Source of the DNA: Thiomonas delicata | GTDB taxonomy: Bacteria; Pseudomonadota; Gammaproteobacteria; Burkholderiales; Burkholderiaceae_C | Length of the DNA stretch: 64,000 bases | Direction: 5' to 3' | NCBI RefSeq assembly: GCF_900088825.1 | Contig: NZ_LT592170.1 | Coordinates: 604,589-668,588, forward strand | Shown here: piece after piece, positions 1 through 8,309 of the stretch | How the letters are laid out: every line of letters begins with the position of its first letter | Position numbering within the stretch: position 1 is the first letter of the stretch | Notes under the pieces: generated by a model | Database searches by the model: none | The model's input: only the letters and a program-made list of their open reading frames with translations | What the model was told of the DNA's origin: nothing | Program-made: the position numbers and the translations under genes

Positions 1-729
1 TCGCAACTCTTCCCGGACCATTTCATTCCAGCCGCGATGCTGCCTCAGAGCCCGGGCGTCGATCCGGCAACCTGCATCCCCGAGCTGGTCAAGTGCGTCG
101 AACAGTACGGGAATGTCGCGATCAACCTGAACCCCGACCCCTCAGGTGGCCACTGGAAGGAACCGCCGCTCACCGACCGCCACTGGTACCCCATCTACGA
201 GAAGATGGTTGAGTACGACATCCCGGCGATGATCCATGTCAGCACCAGTTGCAATGCCTGCTTCCACACCACTGGCGCGCACTACATCAACGCCGACACC
301 ACGGCAGTGATGCAACTGATCCAGGGCGATTTGTTCAGGGATTTTCCAACGCTGAGGTTCGTGATCCCACATGGCGGCGGCGCGGCGCCCTACCACTGGG
401 GCCGCTACCGAGGCTTGGCGCAGGAACTCAAGAAGCCGCTGCTCAAAGACCACCTGCTGAACAACGTCTTTTTTGACACCTGCGTCTACCACCAACCCGG
501 CCTTGACCTGCTGATCAAGGTGATCCCGGTCGACAACATCCTGTTCGCCTCCGAGATGATCGGCGCGGTGCGTGGCATCGACCCCGAAACCGGCCATTAC
601 TACGACGATACCAAGCGCTACATCGAAGCCGCGGCCATCGACCCCGTACAGCGCGACAAAATTTTTGAAGGCAACGCCCGCCGCGTCTACCCGCGCCTGG
701 ACGCAGCGCTGAAAGCACGCGGTCGCTAG
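1..729 (+). CDS. ligJ: 4-oxalomesaconate hydratase LigJ, 5' end cut by window
   Basis: This frame is open from base 1 to the TAG at 727-729, so the gene starts before the window; the ATG at 37 is internal. The protein is an amidohydrolase-2 family member resembling LigJ, the metal-dependent hydratase that converts 4-oxalomesaconate to 4-carboxy-4-hydroxy-2-oxoadipate in the protocatechuate 4,5-cleavage pathway. Visible signatures are IHVSTSCNACFHTTG, the metal-site-like IPHGGG, FDTCVYHQPG and FASEMIGAVRG. ligK, ligI, ligA, ligB and ligC follow, which fixes the role more firmly than the fold alone. The N-terminus and its first metal-binding histidines lie outside the window. Confidence 0.9.
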   Translation, partial: SQLFPDHFIPAAMLPQSPGVDPATCIPELVKCVEQYGNVAINLNPDPSGGHWKEPPLTDRHWYPIYEKMVEYDIPAMIHVSTSCNACFHTTGAHYINADTTAVMQLIQGDLFRDFPTLRFVIPHGGGAAPYHWGRYRGLAQELKKPLLKDHLLNNVFFDTCVYHQPGLDLLIKVIPVDNILFASEMIGAVRGIDPETGHYYDDTKRYIEAAAIDPVQRDKIFEGNARRVYPRLDAALKARGR

Positions 730-771
730 CCAATCCAGCCTCCACACCCAAGACAAACCGACACACGCACC

Positions 772-1467
772 ATGAGCACGCCATTGAACAACCTGGGCAT
801 CGTCAAACGCAACATCATGCGCGCCGACAAGGCGGCAGTGGACAGGCTGTACGACTTCGGCACGGCAACCGTACACGAGGCCATGGGCCGCGTCGGGCTG
901 ATGAAACCTTACATGCGCCCGATCTATCCCGGCGCGAAGCTTTGCGGAACCGCGGTCACCGTGCTGTTGCAACCCGGTGACAACTGGATGCTGCACGTCG
1001 TGGCCGAGCAGATCCGAGGCGGCGATGTGGTCGTTGCGGCCTGCACGACCGACAACGAGGACGGCTTCTTCGGCGACCTGCTGGCGACCTCGTTCAAGGC
1101 CCGTGGCGCGAATGGACTGGTCATCGACGGTGGCGTGCGGGACGTGCGCGATCTCACCACCATGCAGTTTCCGGTGTTCAGCCGCGCCATCAGCGCCAAG
1201 GGCACGGTCAAGGCCACGCTGGGATCGGTCAACATTCCCGTAGTGTGCGCGGGAGCGCTGGTCCAGCCCGGTGATGTCGTCGTGGCCGATGACGACGGCG
1301 TGGTCATCGTGCCAGCCGCGTTGGCCCACCAGGTCGCCGATGCCGCCGCCGCGCGCGAAGCCAACGAAGCCGACAAGCGCCAGAAGCTGGCCTCCGGCGT
1401 ACTCGGGCTCGACATGTACAAGATGCGTGAGCCGCTCGAAAAACTCGGGTTGAAGTACATCGATTGA
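772..1467 (+). CDS. ligK: 4-carboxy-4-hydroxy-2-oxoadipate aldolase LigK
   Basis: This 231-residue protein belongs to the RraA/LigK (HMG aldolase) fold family. It cleaves 4-carboxy-4-hydroxy-2-oxoadipate to pyruvate and oxaloacetate, the last step of the protocatechuate 4,5-cleavage pathway; family members also decarboxylate oxaloacetate. Typical segments are [12 protein letters not shown] near the N-terminus, the metal and substrate loop [14 protein letters not shown] around residues 116-129, and [16 protein letters not shown] around 165-180. Length is normal for the family. It starts 42 bp after ligJ and ends one base before the next ATG, so it reads as part of the same operon. Confidence 0.92.
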   Translation: MSTPLNNLGIVKRNIMRADKAAVDRLYDFGTATVHEAMGRVGLMKPYMRPIYPGAKLCGTAVTVLLQPGDNWMLHVVAEQIRGGDVVVAACTTDNEDGFFGDLLATSFKARGANGLVIDGGVRDVRDLTTMQFPVFSRAISAKGTVKATLGSVNIPVVCAGALVQPGDVVVADDDGVVIVPAALAHQVADAAAAREANEADKRQKLASGVLGLDMYKMREPLEKLGLKYID

Positions 1468-1468
1468 G

Positions 1469-2419
1469 ATGAGCAGCACAGAACAACCCCTCCAATGGCG
1501 TATCGGTCTCATCGGCTATGGCGAAGTCGGTCGCATCCTGGCCGAAGACCTGCGCCAGCAAAACATCGTGGTCAGCGCTTATGACGTGAAACTCGGAACC
1601 GCTGCCGAGTCCCCCCTGCGGGAACACGCATCCAGATTCGGCGTAACCCTGGCCGCCAGTGTCACAGAATTGGCCGTCACGGCCGACCTGATCATTTCAG
1701 CGGTCACAGCGAGCCAGGCCATGGCGGTGGCCGCAGACTGCGCTGACGCGATCCGCGCCAACGCCTGGTTTCTCGATTTCAACTCTGCCTCGCCAGGCGC
1801 CAAGATCCGTGCTGCGGAAAGCGTCGAGGCGGCCGGCGGCCGCTATGTCGAGGGCGCCGTGATGACCTCGGTTCCGCCGCACCGCATCCGCGTCCCGCTG
1901 CTCCTCGGCGGCCCGCACGCGCGGACACTGGAGCCGCTGCTCAAGGCCGTGGGCTTTCAGGCGCAGGTCACATCGGAGAAACTCGGTGTCGCATCGGCCA
2001 CGAAAATGTGCCGCAGCGTCATGATCAAGGGTCTGGAAGCCATGGTCATCGAAAGCCTCACCACATCCCGCGCCTACGGAGTTGAAGACCGCGTGCTGGA
2101 ATCGCTGGCTGAGACATTTCCCGGGATCGACTGGGAAAGGCAGGCGACCTATTTTTTCCAGCGTGTGATCGAACATGGCCGGCGCCGCAGCGAGGAGGTT
2201 CGTGAAGTGGCCGAGACGGTCCGCGAGGCCGGCCTGACGCCGTGGTCGTCGAGCGGTACCGCAGAACGCCAGTCGTGGGTCGCCGATCTTGCCGATCAGG
2301 GCGTCTTTGGAGCACGCGGCGAACCCGCTTTCGCCCGCAGCCCGGACTGGCGCACCGAAGCCGACCGCATTCTGGCGCGCATCGACAACGAGAACTCCAA
2401 CAAGGACCGCATGGCATGA
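1469..2419 (+). CDS. NAD(P)-binding dehydrogenase with DUF1932 C-terminal domain
   Basis: The product (316 aa) has an N-terminal Rossmann fold of the 6-phosphogluconate/3-hydroxyisobutyrate dehydrogenase type (IGLIGYGEVGRILAEDL, residues about 12-28) and an all-helical C-terminal DUF1932-like domain. A lysine in the segment KMCRSVMIKGLEA occupies the place of the family's catalytic lysine. Its start is one base from the ligK stop, and its stop overlaps ligI as ATGA, which argues for translational coupling. Related dehydrogenases recur in 4,5-cleavage clusters, but I know of no settled reaction for this one. Substrate and role are therefore inferred only from neighbours: processing a keto or hydroxy acid of the LigJ/LigK branch is one possibility. 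Confidence 0.8.
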   Translation: MSSTEQPLQWRIGLIGYGEVGRILAEDLRQQNIVVSAYDVKLGTAAESPLREHASRFGVTLAASVTELAVTADLIISAVTASQAMAVAADCADAIRANAWFLDFNSASPGAKIRAAESVEAAGGRYVEGAVMTSVPPHRIRVPLLLGGPHARTLEPLLKAVGFQAQVTSEKLGVASATKMCRSVMIKGLEAMVIESLTTSRAYGVEDRVLESLAETFPGIDWERQATYFFQRVIEHGRRRSEEVREVAETVREAGLTPWSSSGTAERQSWVADLADQGVFGARGEPAFARSPDWRTEADRILARIDNENSNKDRMA

Positions 2420-3336
2420 GCTTCGAAAAAACACCCGGCTGGCTCGACTGGTATCCAGGCCCATCCAGACCTGCCTTCCGGCTTCCGCCAGGAAGCGTGG
2501 ACGCGCACTGCCACGTTTTCGGCCCCGGCGCTGAATTCCCCTATGCGCCGGAACGCAAGTACACCCCCTGCGATGCCAGCAAGCATCAGCTCTACGCGCT
2601 GCGCGATCACCTCGGTTTTGCCCGCAACGTGGTCGTGCAGGCGACCTGCCACGGCGCCGACAATCGGGCCATGATCGATGCTCTGATCCACTCCGGCGGC
2701 AAGGCTCGCGGCGTCGCAACCGTGCGGCGCGCGGTCACGGATGATGAACTGCGGCAGATGCACGCCGCGGGGGTTCGGGGCGTGCGCTTCAATTTCGTCA
2801 AGCGCCTGGTCGACTTCACGCCGAAGGACGAGCTGCTGGAAATCGCCAGCCGCATCGCACCGCTGGGTTGGCATGTGGTGATTTATTTCGAGGCCGTGGA
2901 CCTGCCTGAGCTGTGGGACTTCTTCACCGCGCTTCCGACCACCGTGGTGGTCGATCACATGGGCCGCCCCGATGTGACCAAGCCGGTAGACGGTCCCGAG
3001 TTTGCGCTGTTCCTGCAATTCATGCGGGATCACACTAATGTCTGGAGCAAGGTGAGTTGCCCCGAACGCCTGTCGGTCAGCGGGCCGCCTGCGCTGGGCG
3101 GCGAGCGAAACGCCTATCGCGACGTCGTGCCCTTCGCACGGCGTGTGGTGGAGTCTTTCCCCGATCGCGTGTTGTGGGGAACCGACTGGCCGCATCCGAA
3201 CCTGAAAAGCCATATGCCGGATGACGGCCTGCTGGTTGATTTCATTCCACACATCGCGGTGACACCGGAACTGCAGACGAAGTTGTTGGTCACCAATCCG
3301 ATGCGCTTGTACTGGCCCGAACAGGAAGGAGCTTGA
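2416..3336 (+). CDS. ligI: 2-pyrone-4,6-dicarboxylate lactonase LigI
   Basis: LigI hydrolyses 2-pyrone-4,6-dicarboxylate to 4-oxalomesaconate, linking the LigABC products to LigJ. The 306-residue protein is a compact amidohydrolase. It shows the N-terminal DAHCHVFGPG motif, YAPERKYTPCDAS, RGVRFNFVKR, VVDHMGRPD and the catalytic-aspartate region LWGTDWPHPN. The reading frame is open further upstream, but the ATG at 2416 overlaps the preceding TGA and gives the family-like N-terminus MSFEKTPGWLDWYPGPSRP. The stop lies three bases before the ligA ATG. Confidence 0.93.
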   Translation: MSFEKTPGWLDWYPGPSRPAFRLPPGSVDAHCHVFGPGAEFPYAPERKYTPCDASKHQLYALRDHLGFARNVVVQATCHGADNRAMIDALIHSGGKARGVATVRRAVTDDELRQMHAAGVRGVRFNFVKRLVDFTPKDELLEIASRIAPLGWHVVIYFEAVDLPELWDFFTALPTTVVVDHMGRPDVTKPVDGPEFALFLQFMRDHTNVWSKVSCPERLSVSGPPALGGERNAYRDVVPFARRVVESFPDRVLWGTDWPHPNLKSHMPDDGLLVDFIPHIAVTPELQTKLLVTNPMRLYWPEQEGA

Positions 3337-3338
3337 AC

Positions 3339-4591
<1,253 letters not shown>

Positions 4592-4592
4592 C

Positions 4593-5558
4593 ATGACGAC
4601 CACCATCAAGGTTGCGCTGGCCGGAGCTGGCGCGTTCGGCATCAAACACCTCGAGGCCATCCGGCAGATCGAGGGCGTGGATGTCGTTTCGCTCATCGGA
4701 CGCACCCTGGAGTCAACGCGCGAGGTCGCCGCGCGCTTCGACATCGCCCACGTGACGACCGAACTCGACGAAAGCCTCGCACGTCCAGACATCGACGCCG
4801 TGATCCTGTGCACCCCGACCCAGATCCATGCGTCCCAGGCCATCGCCTGCCTGAAGGCCGGCAAGCACGTGCAGGTGGAGATCCCACTGGCCGATTCGCT
4901 GGCCGACGCCGAAGCCGTCGTTCGCGCACAGAACGAGTCAGGGCGCGTCGCCATGGTCGGCCATACGCGGCGCTTCAACCCCAGCCATCAATGGATGCAC
5001 AAGAGCATCGAAGCCGGCGAGCGCCGGATTCTGCAGATGGACGTGCAAACCTACTTTTTCCGCCGCAAGAATCTCAATGCGCTGGGACAGCCGCGCTCCT
5101 GGACCGACCATCTGCTGTGGCACCACGCTGCGCACACCGTGGATCTGTTCGCCTACCAGACAGGCGGCGAAATCATTGCAGCCAACGCTGTCCAGGGCCC
5201 CATCCATCCGGAACTGGGCATCGCGATGGACATGTCCATCCAACTCAAAAGCAGCACCGGAGCCATCTGCACGCTCTCGCTGTCATTCAACAACGACGGG
5301 CCTCTCGGCACGTTCTTCCGCTACATCTGCGACAACGGCACCTACATCGCGCGCTACGACGATTTGGTGGACGGCAAGGACAACAGCATCGACGTCGGCA
5401 AGGTCGACGTGTCGATGAATGGCATCGAACTCCAGGACCGCGAATTCTTCGCCGCCATCCAGGAGGGCCGCGAACCCAACGCTAGCGTCTCCAAGGTTCT
5501 ACCCTGCTACCGTGTCCTCGCCATGCTGGAAAAACAACTGGCGGCGCAGCCCGCCTGA
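4593..5558 (+). CDS. ligC: 4-carboxy-2-hydroxymuconate-6-semialdehyde dehydrogenase LigC
   Basis: The protein (321 aa) is a Gfo/Idh/MocA-type oxidoreductase. In this pathway LigC oxidises the ring-cleavage product (as its cyclic hemiacetal) with NAD(P)+ to 2-pyrone-4,6-dicarboxylate. The nucleotide-binding motif VALAGAGAFGIKHLEAI is at residues about 7-23, and GKHVQVEIPLADS corresponds to the family's EKP-type motif. Ligand-side segments include GHTRRFNPSHQWM and HLLWHHAAHTVDLF. It starts one base after ligB. Together ligA, ligB, ligC, ligI, ligJ and ligK give a full route from protocatechuate to pyruvate and oxaloacetate. Confidence 0.93.
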   Translation: MTTTIKVALAGAGAFGIKHLEAIRQIEGVDVVSLIGRTLESTREVAARFDIAHVTTELDESLARPDIDAVILCTPTQIHASQAIACLKAGKHVQVEIPLADSLADAEAVVRAQNESGRVAMVGHTRRFNPSHQWMHKSIEAGERRILQMDVQTYFFRRKNLNALGQPRSWTDHLLWHHAAHTVDLFAYQTGGEIIAANAVQGPIHPELGIAMDMSIQLKSSTGAICTLSLSFNNDGPLGTFFRYICDNGTYIARYDDLVDGKDNSIDVGKVDVSMNGIELQDREFFAAIQEGREPNASVSKVLPCYRVLAMLEKQLAAQPA

Positions 5559-5605
5559 GAACACCGAGGCAGACACGAACCCGCACGCCGAGCGGCAATC
5601 GACGC

Positions 5606-6619
5606 ATGACCAACACCACTTCTCCCACAAGCACGCCCAAACGCCGCATTGGCCCGTTCAACGTCACCGCCATCGGGCTGGGCTGCATGAACCTCAGCCA
5701 TGCCTACGGCGTCCCGCCCTCGGCGGATGTTGCCGAGGCTTTGCTGCTGGCAGCGCTCGACCTCGGCGTCGATTATTTCGACACGGCAGCCCTCTACGGC
5801 TTCGGCGCCAACGAGGAACTCGTCGGCCGTGTGCTGTCGCCGCATCGTTCACGCTTCATGCTCGGTAGCAAGGGCGGCATGACCGGCGTGGACGGCAAGC
5901 GCGTCATCGACGGCCGCCCCGAAACCCTCAAGCGCAATTGCGAGGACAGCCTGCGCCGTTTGCGTACCGATGTGATCGACCTGTATTACCTGCACCGCTG
6001 GGACAAGCGGGTGCCGATCGAGGACAGCGTGGGCGCCATGGCTGACCTCGTGCGCGAAGGCAAGGTCCGAACCCTCGGTCTGTCCGAGGTTTCAGCTGAC
6101 ACCCTGCGCCGCGCGCATGCCGTACACCCGATCACGGCGCTGCAGAACGAATACTCGTTATGGACGCGCAATCCCGAAATCGCATCGCTGGACGCCTGCA
6201 GGAGTCTCGGCGTGGCCTTCGTCGCCTTCAGTCCGCTCGGCCGCGGATTCCTGTCTGGCAAGCTGCGTGATGTCTCCAGCTTCGAACCGAAGGACATTCG
6301 CCGCACCATGCCGCGCTTTGAACCCAGCCACTACGCTGCCAACCTGAAGCTTCTGGACGCCTATGCGTCGGTCGCCCAGGAAGTCGGCTGCACCCAGGCC
6401 CAACTGGCCTTGGCCTGGCTGCTGGCCAAGGGCGAGCACATCGTGCCCATTCCAGGCACGACCAGCGTGGCCCATTTGCGCGAAGACATGGCGGCGCTGC
6501 GTGTCAGCCTCGACGCCGACATCGTCGATCGGCTCGATACGCTGATCAACCAGAACAGGGTGAGCGGCTCACGCTACAACGCGGCGACTCAAACCGAGAT
6601 CGACACCGAAGAGTTCTGA
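5606..6619 (+). CDS. aldo/keto reductase
   Basis: This 337-residue protein is an aldo/keto reductase of the YajO/Tas-like type. It has GLGCMNLSHAYG near the N-terminus, the catalytic Asp-Tyr pair in DYFDTAALYGFGANEELVG, a basic residue in MLGSKGG, the catalytic-histidine region DLYYLHRWD, and the NADPH-binding part IPGTTSVAHLREDM. It follows ligC by 47 bp on the same strand and is the last gene before a strong hairpin, so it is probably co-transcribed. A substrate such as an aromatic aldehyde or a pathway semialdehyde is inference; the sequence does not define it. Confidence 0.85.
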   Translation: MTNTTSPTSTPKRRIGPFNVTAIGLGCMNLSHAYGVPPSADVAEALLLAALDLGVDYFDTAALYGFGANEELVGRVLSPHRSRFMLGSKGGMTGVDGKRVIDGRPETLKRNCEDSLRRLRTDVIDLYYLHRWDKRVPIEDSVGAMADLVREGKVRTLGLSEVSADTLRRAHAVHPITALQNEYSLWTRNPEIASLDACRSLGVAFVAFSPLGRGFLSGKLRDVSSFEPKDIRRTMPRFEPSHYAANLKLLDAYASVAQEVGCTQAQLALAWLLAKGEHIVPIPGTTSVAHLREDMAALRVSLDADIVDRLDTLINQNRVSGSRYNAATQTEIDTEEF

Positions 6620-6621
6620 AC

Positions 6622-6649
6622 CTGGGGGCTGTCATGCGCCAGCCCCCAG
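6622..6649 (+). terminator. hairpin after the lig operon
   Basis: A perfect 10-bp inverted repeat, CTGGGGGCTG and CAGCCCCCAG separated by 8 bases, begins three bases after the aldo/keto reductase stop. There is no T-run after it, so it is not a classical intrinsic terminator. It may protect the 3' end of the transcript or terminate with help from Rho. Confidence 0.5.
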
Positions 6650-6673
6650 ACAACGCTGCGTGAATGGCCACGC

Positions 6674-6900
6674 TTAGCCGGCGACGCCTTCCGCCATCTT
6701 CGAACCGACCCTCTCCGACTCGATCAGGCGGTCGAGAATACGTCTGGCCTGAACACCACCTCCTGCATCGATGTTCAGCTTGACGACTGTTCGTGGCGAC
6801 AGCTGCTGTGCGGTGGCCATCGGGCACCGGCAGCATCGATTCCTCGAGTATCGGCTTGGCGGGTTCCTGCGCGATCAGCACTGCGCGGCGGGGGATGGGC
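6674..6900 (-). pseudogene. decayed, frameshifted ORF of unknown family
   Basis: On the minus strand one frame reads PRRAVLIAQEPAKPILEES and then MLPVPDGHRT (about 6890-6815). The sense then seems to pass into another frame that reads QQLSPRTVVKLNIDAGGG and continues to a TAA at 6674-6676. Each half looks like ordinary protein but neither frame is open across both, which suggests a frameshifted gene tail. An ATG at about 6818 would open a 48-codon ORF in the second frame. I do not recognise the family. The rest of 6650-7100 shows no convincing gene. Confidence 0.3.
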
Positions 6901-7108
6901 CTGTGAAGTGATTGCGCTGGAGGCGTTGGCCGCGAACCCGCACATCATTTTGGAAGCCGTCCGGACGTCGGACTTGCTTGGGTCCCCACGTTCTCTTCTC
7001 TTGTCTACGGTCTCCGGCAGCGGCCAACCGGTCGGTGTAGGTGCGTGGATCTGGACATGCGCGCCCTGAATCGCCATGCATCGCGACATTGACAGAGTCA
7101 TCTCAATA

Positions 7109-7127
7109 AATAACAATGATTCGCATT
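7109..7127 (+). promoter_or_regulatory. Fur-box-like operator
   Basis: The 19-mer AATAACAATGATTCGCATT matches the common proteobacterial Fur-box form AATGAGAATGATTCTCATT at 16 of 19 positions and keeps its dyad symmetry. It sits 20 bp upstream of the ATG of the exported protein at 7147, in a locally AT-rich stretch where a promoter would be expected. Iron-dependent repression of that gene is the inference. Confidence 0.5.
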
Positions 7128-7146
7128 ACTACAATGGAGGGCAAGA

Positions 7147-7947
7147 ATGCGAGTCAAACGGTGGATCTGGACCTTGGCATGGATGGGCGGCTTGATGCTC
7201 GAGGCGCAGGCGCAGGCTCAGTCATGGCCGGTACAGCCTTGCGATGTGGACGACTACATCACCAAGGCCATCGGTATCGAGGAACCCTGGCTGGAAAACG
7301 CGGCCTATCTCTTTGCCCAGGCCAACACCAATGGCTCGCCACGGTCGTTGACGTTTTCCCCCGAGATCGAGGGCCAGTTCAGTGAGCGGGTGGGCATGGA
7401 ACTTGACCTCCCGGCGTATACCGCCAACACGCCGCTCGGGAGTGGCCAGAGTGCCGTTGGCCCAGTCGCGGCTGGGCTGAAGTTGGCTGCTTTGCATACT
7501 TGTGATCTGACTGAAGGTCGCGCCAGCCTGCTGACGGCAGAGGTGGAAGGCCAGTATTGGGCCAACCCGCGCCCGAGCGTGCTGCCAGGCCAAGGCAATG
7601 CGGTCACTGCACAGGTGATGTGGGCGCAGCTCTGGTATCCCTGGTTCACCCAGGGGGAGGCTGGCTATACCCAACGCATCGGGGCGGGCATCACCAGCGG
7701 CTGGTTCGTCAATACGAGCCTAGGACATGCCATAGGGGCAGCCTATGCTGCGCAACTAGAGGTGGAAGTCGACAACCAGTTGACCCTGGACAACGGGCAG
7801 CGGGGATTGGAGGGAAGTGTGATGCCTCAGTTTGCCTACCACCTCACGCAACAGTGGCTGCTGGCCATCGGTGAGCAAGCGTCTTTCCAACAAGGCACAT
7901 CGCATCCGCAATGGTCAACTTGGTTGATGACCGAACGGGATTTCTAA
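7147..7947 (+). CDS. exported, probably outer-membrane beta-barrel protein
   Basis: The 266-residue product has a Sec-type signal peptide (MRVKRWIWTLAWMGGLML, cleavage probably after the AQAQA stretch near residue 25). The mature part has alternating polar/aromatic strands, for example LLTAEVEGQYWANPRP, VMWAQLWYPWFTQGEAGYTQR and VMPQFAYHLTQQWLLAIG, with a terminal phenylalanine. That pattern is typical of outer-membrane barrels and recalls the MetA-pathway/transporter-like family. GGAGG lies 6 bases before the ATG. A Fur-like site just upstream hints at iron control. The substrate is unknown, and the 3' end overlaps a degraded ORF on the other strand. Confidence 0.7.
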   Translation: MRVKRWIWTLAWMGGLMLEAQAQAQSWPVQPCDVDDYITKAIGIEEPWLENAAYLFAQANTNGSPRSLTFSPEIEGQFSERVGMELDLPAYTANTPLGSGQSAVGPVAAGLKLAALHTCDLTEGRASLLTAEVEGQYWANPRPSVLPGQGNAVTAQVMWAQLWYPWFTQGEAGYTQRIGAGITSGWFVNTSLGHAIGAAYAAQLEVEVDNQLTLDNGQRGLEGSVMPQFAYHLTQQWLLAIGEQASFQQGTSHPQWSTWLMTERDF

Positions 7948-8158
7948 CACGCCTTGAACCCGCGCGACTATTGACCGCCAGCTTCGCCTTCTGCTTCGCG
8001 ACGAAGGCGTCCGGGTCCGCCCGCAGATTCAGCATGTCCGCATACGCGCAGATTTCGGCGTCGAGCTCATCCCAGTTGTTGACCAGATGGTCGCAATAGT
8101 CGTCGTACTGGGCACTGTTCTCGGCGTAGAGATCGCCCGAATGCGTGAATTTGTTCAC
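7844..8158 (-). pseudogene. truncated hypothetical ORF with accessory-gene character
   Basis: A GTG at 8158 opens a 104-codon minus-strand ORF. The first 60 or so residues (NKFTHSGDLYAENSAQYDDY, then DHLVNNWDELDAEICAYADM) look like a genuine acidic helical protein. The remainder runs antisense into the gene at 7147-7947 and looks random. I interpret it as the 5' part of a gene of unknown function whose 3' end was lost when the flank was rearranged. The start codon lies inside a long perfect inverted repeat. Confidence 0.35.
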
Positions 8159-8176
8159 GCATTCGGGCGATCTCTA
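8127..8176. repeat. perfect 23-bp inverted repeat
   Basis: Positions 8127-8149 (beginning TAGAGATCGCCCGAATGC) are the exact reverse complement of 8154-8176, separated only by TTTG. The hairpin would be very stable. It covers the first codons of the minus-strand ORF, so the right arm copies coding sequence in inverted form. There is no T-tract on either side. Confidence 0.9.
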
Positions 8177-8309
8177 GCTCTCGCGTTCTTGCTTTCCGAG
8201 GAGCTTTCAACCTAGATTGCAACCACTTCAGAATGCCGGCGCATGGCTCGATGAGGCCCCAACCTTCCCATCCCGAGATTGGGGCAAGGTCATTCATGCG
8301 CACCCTCCC

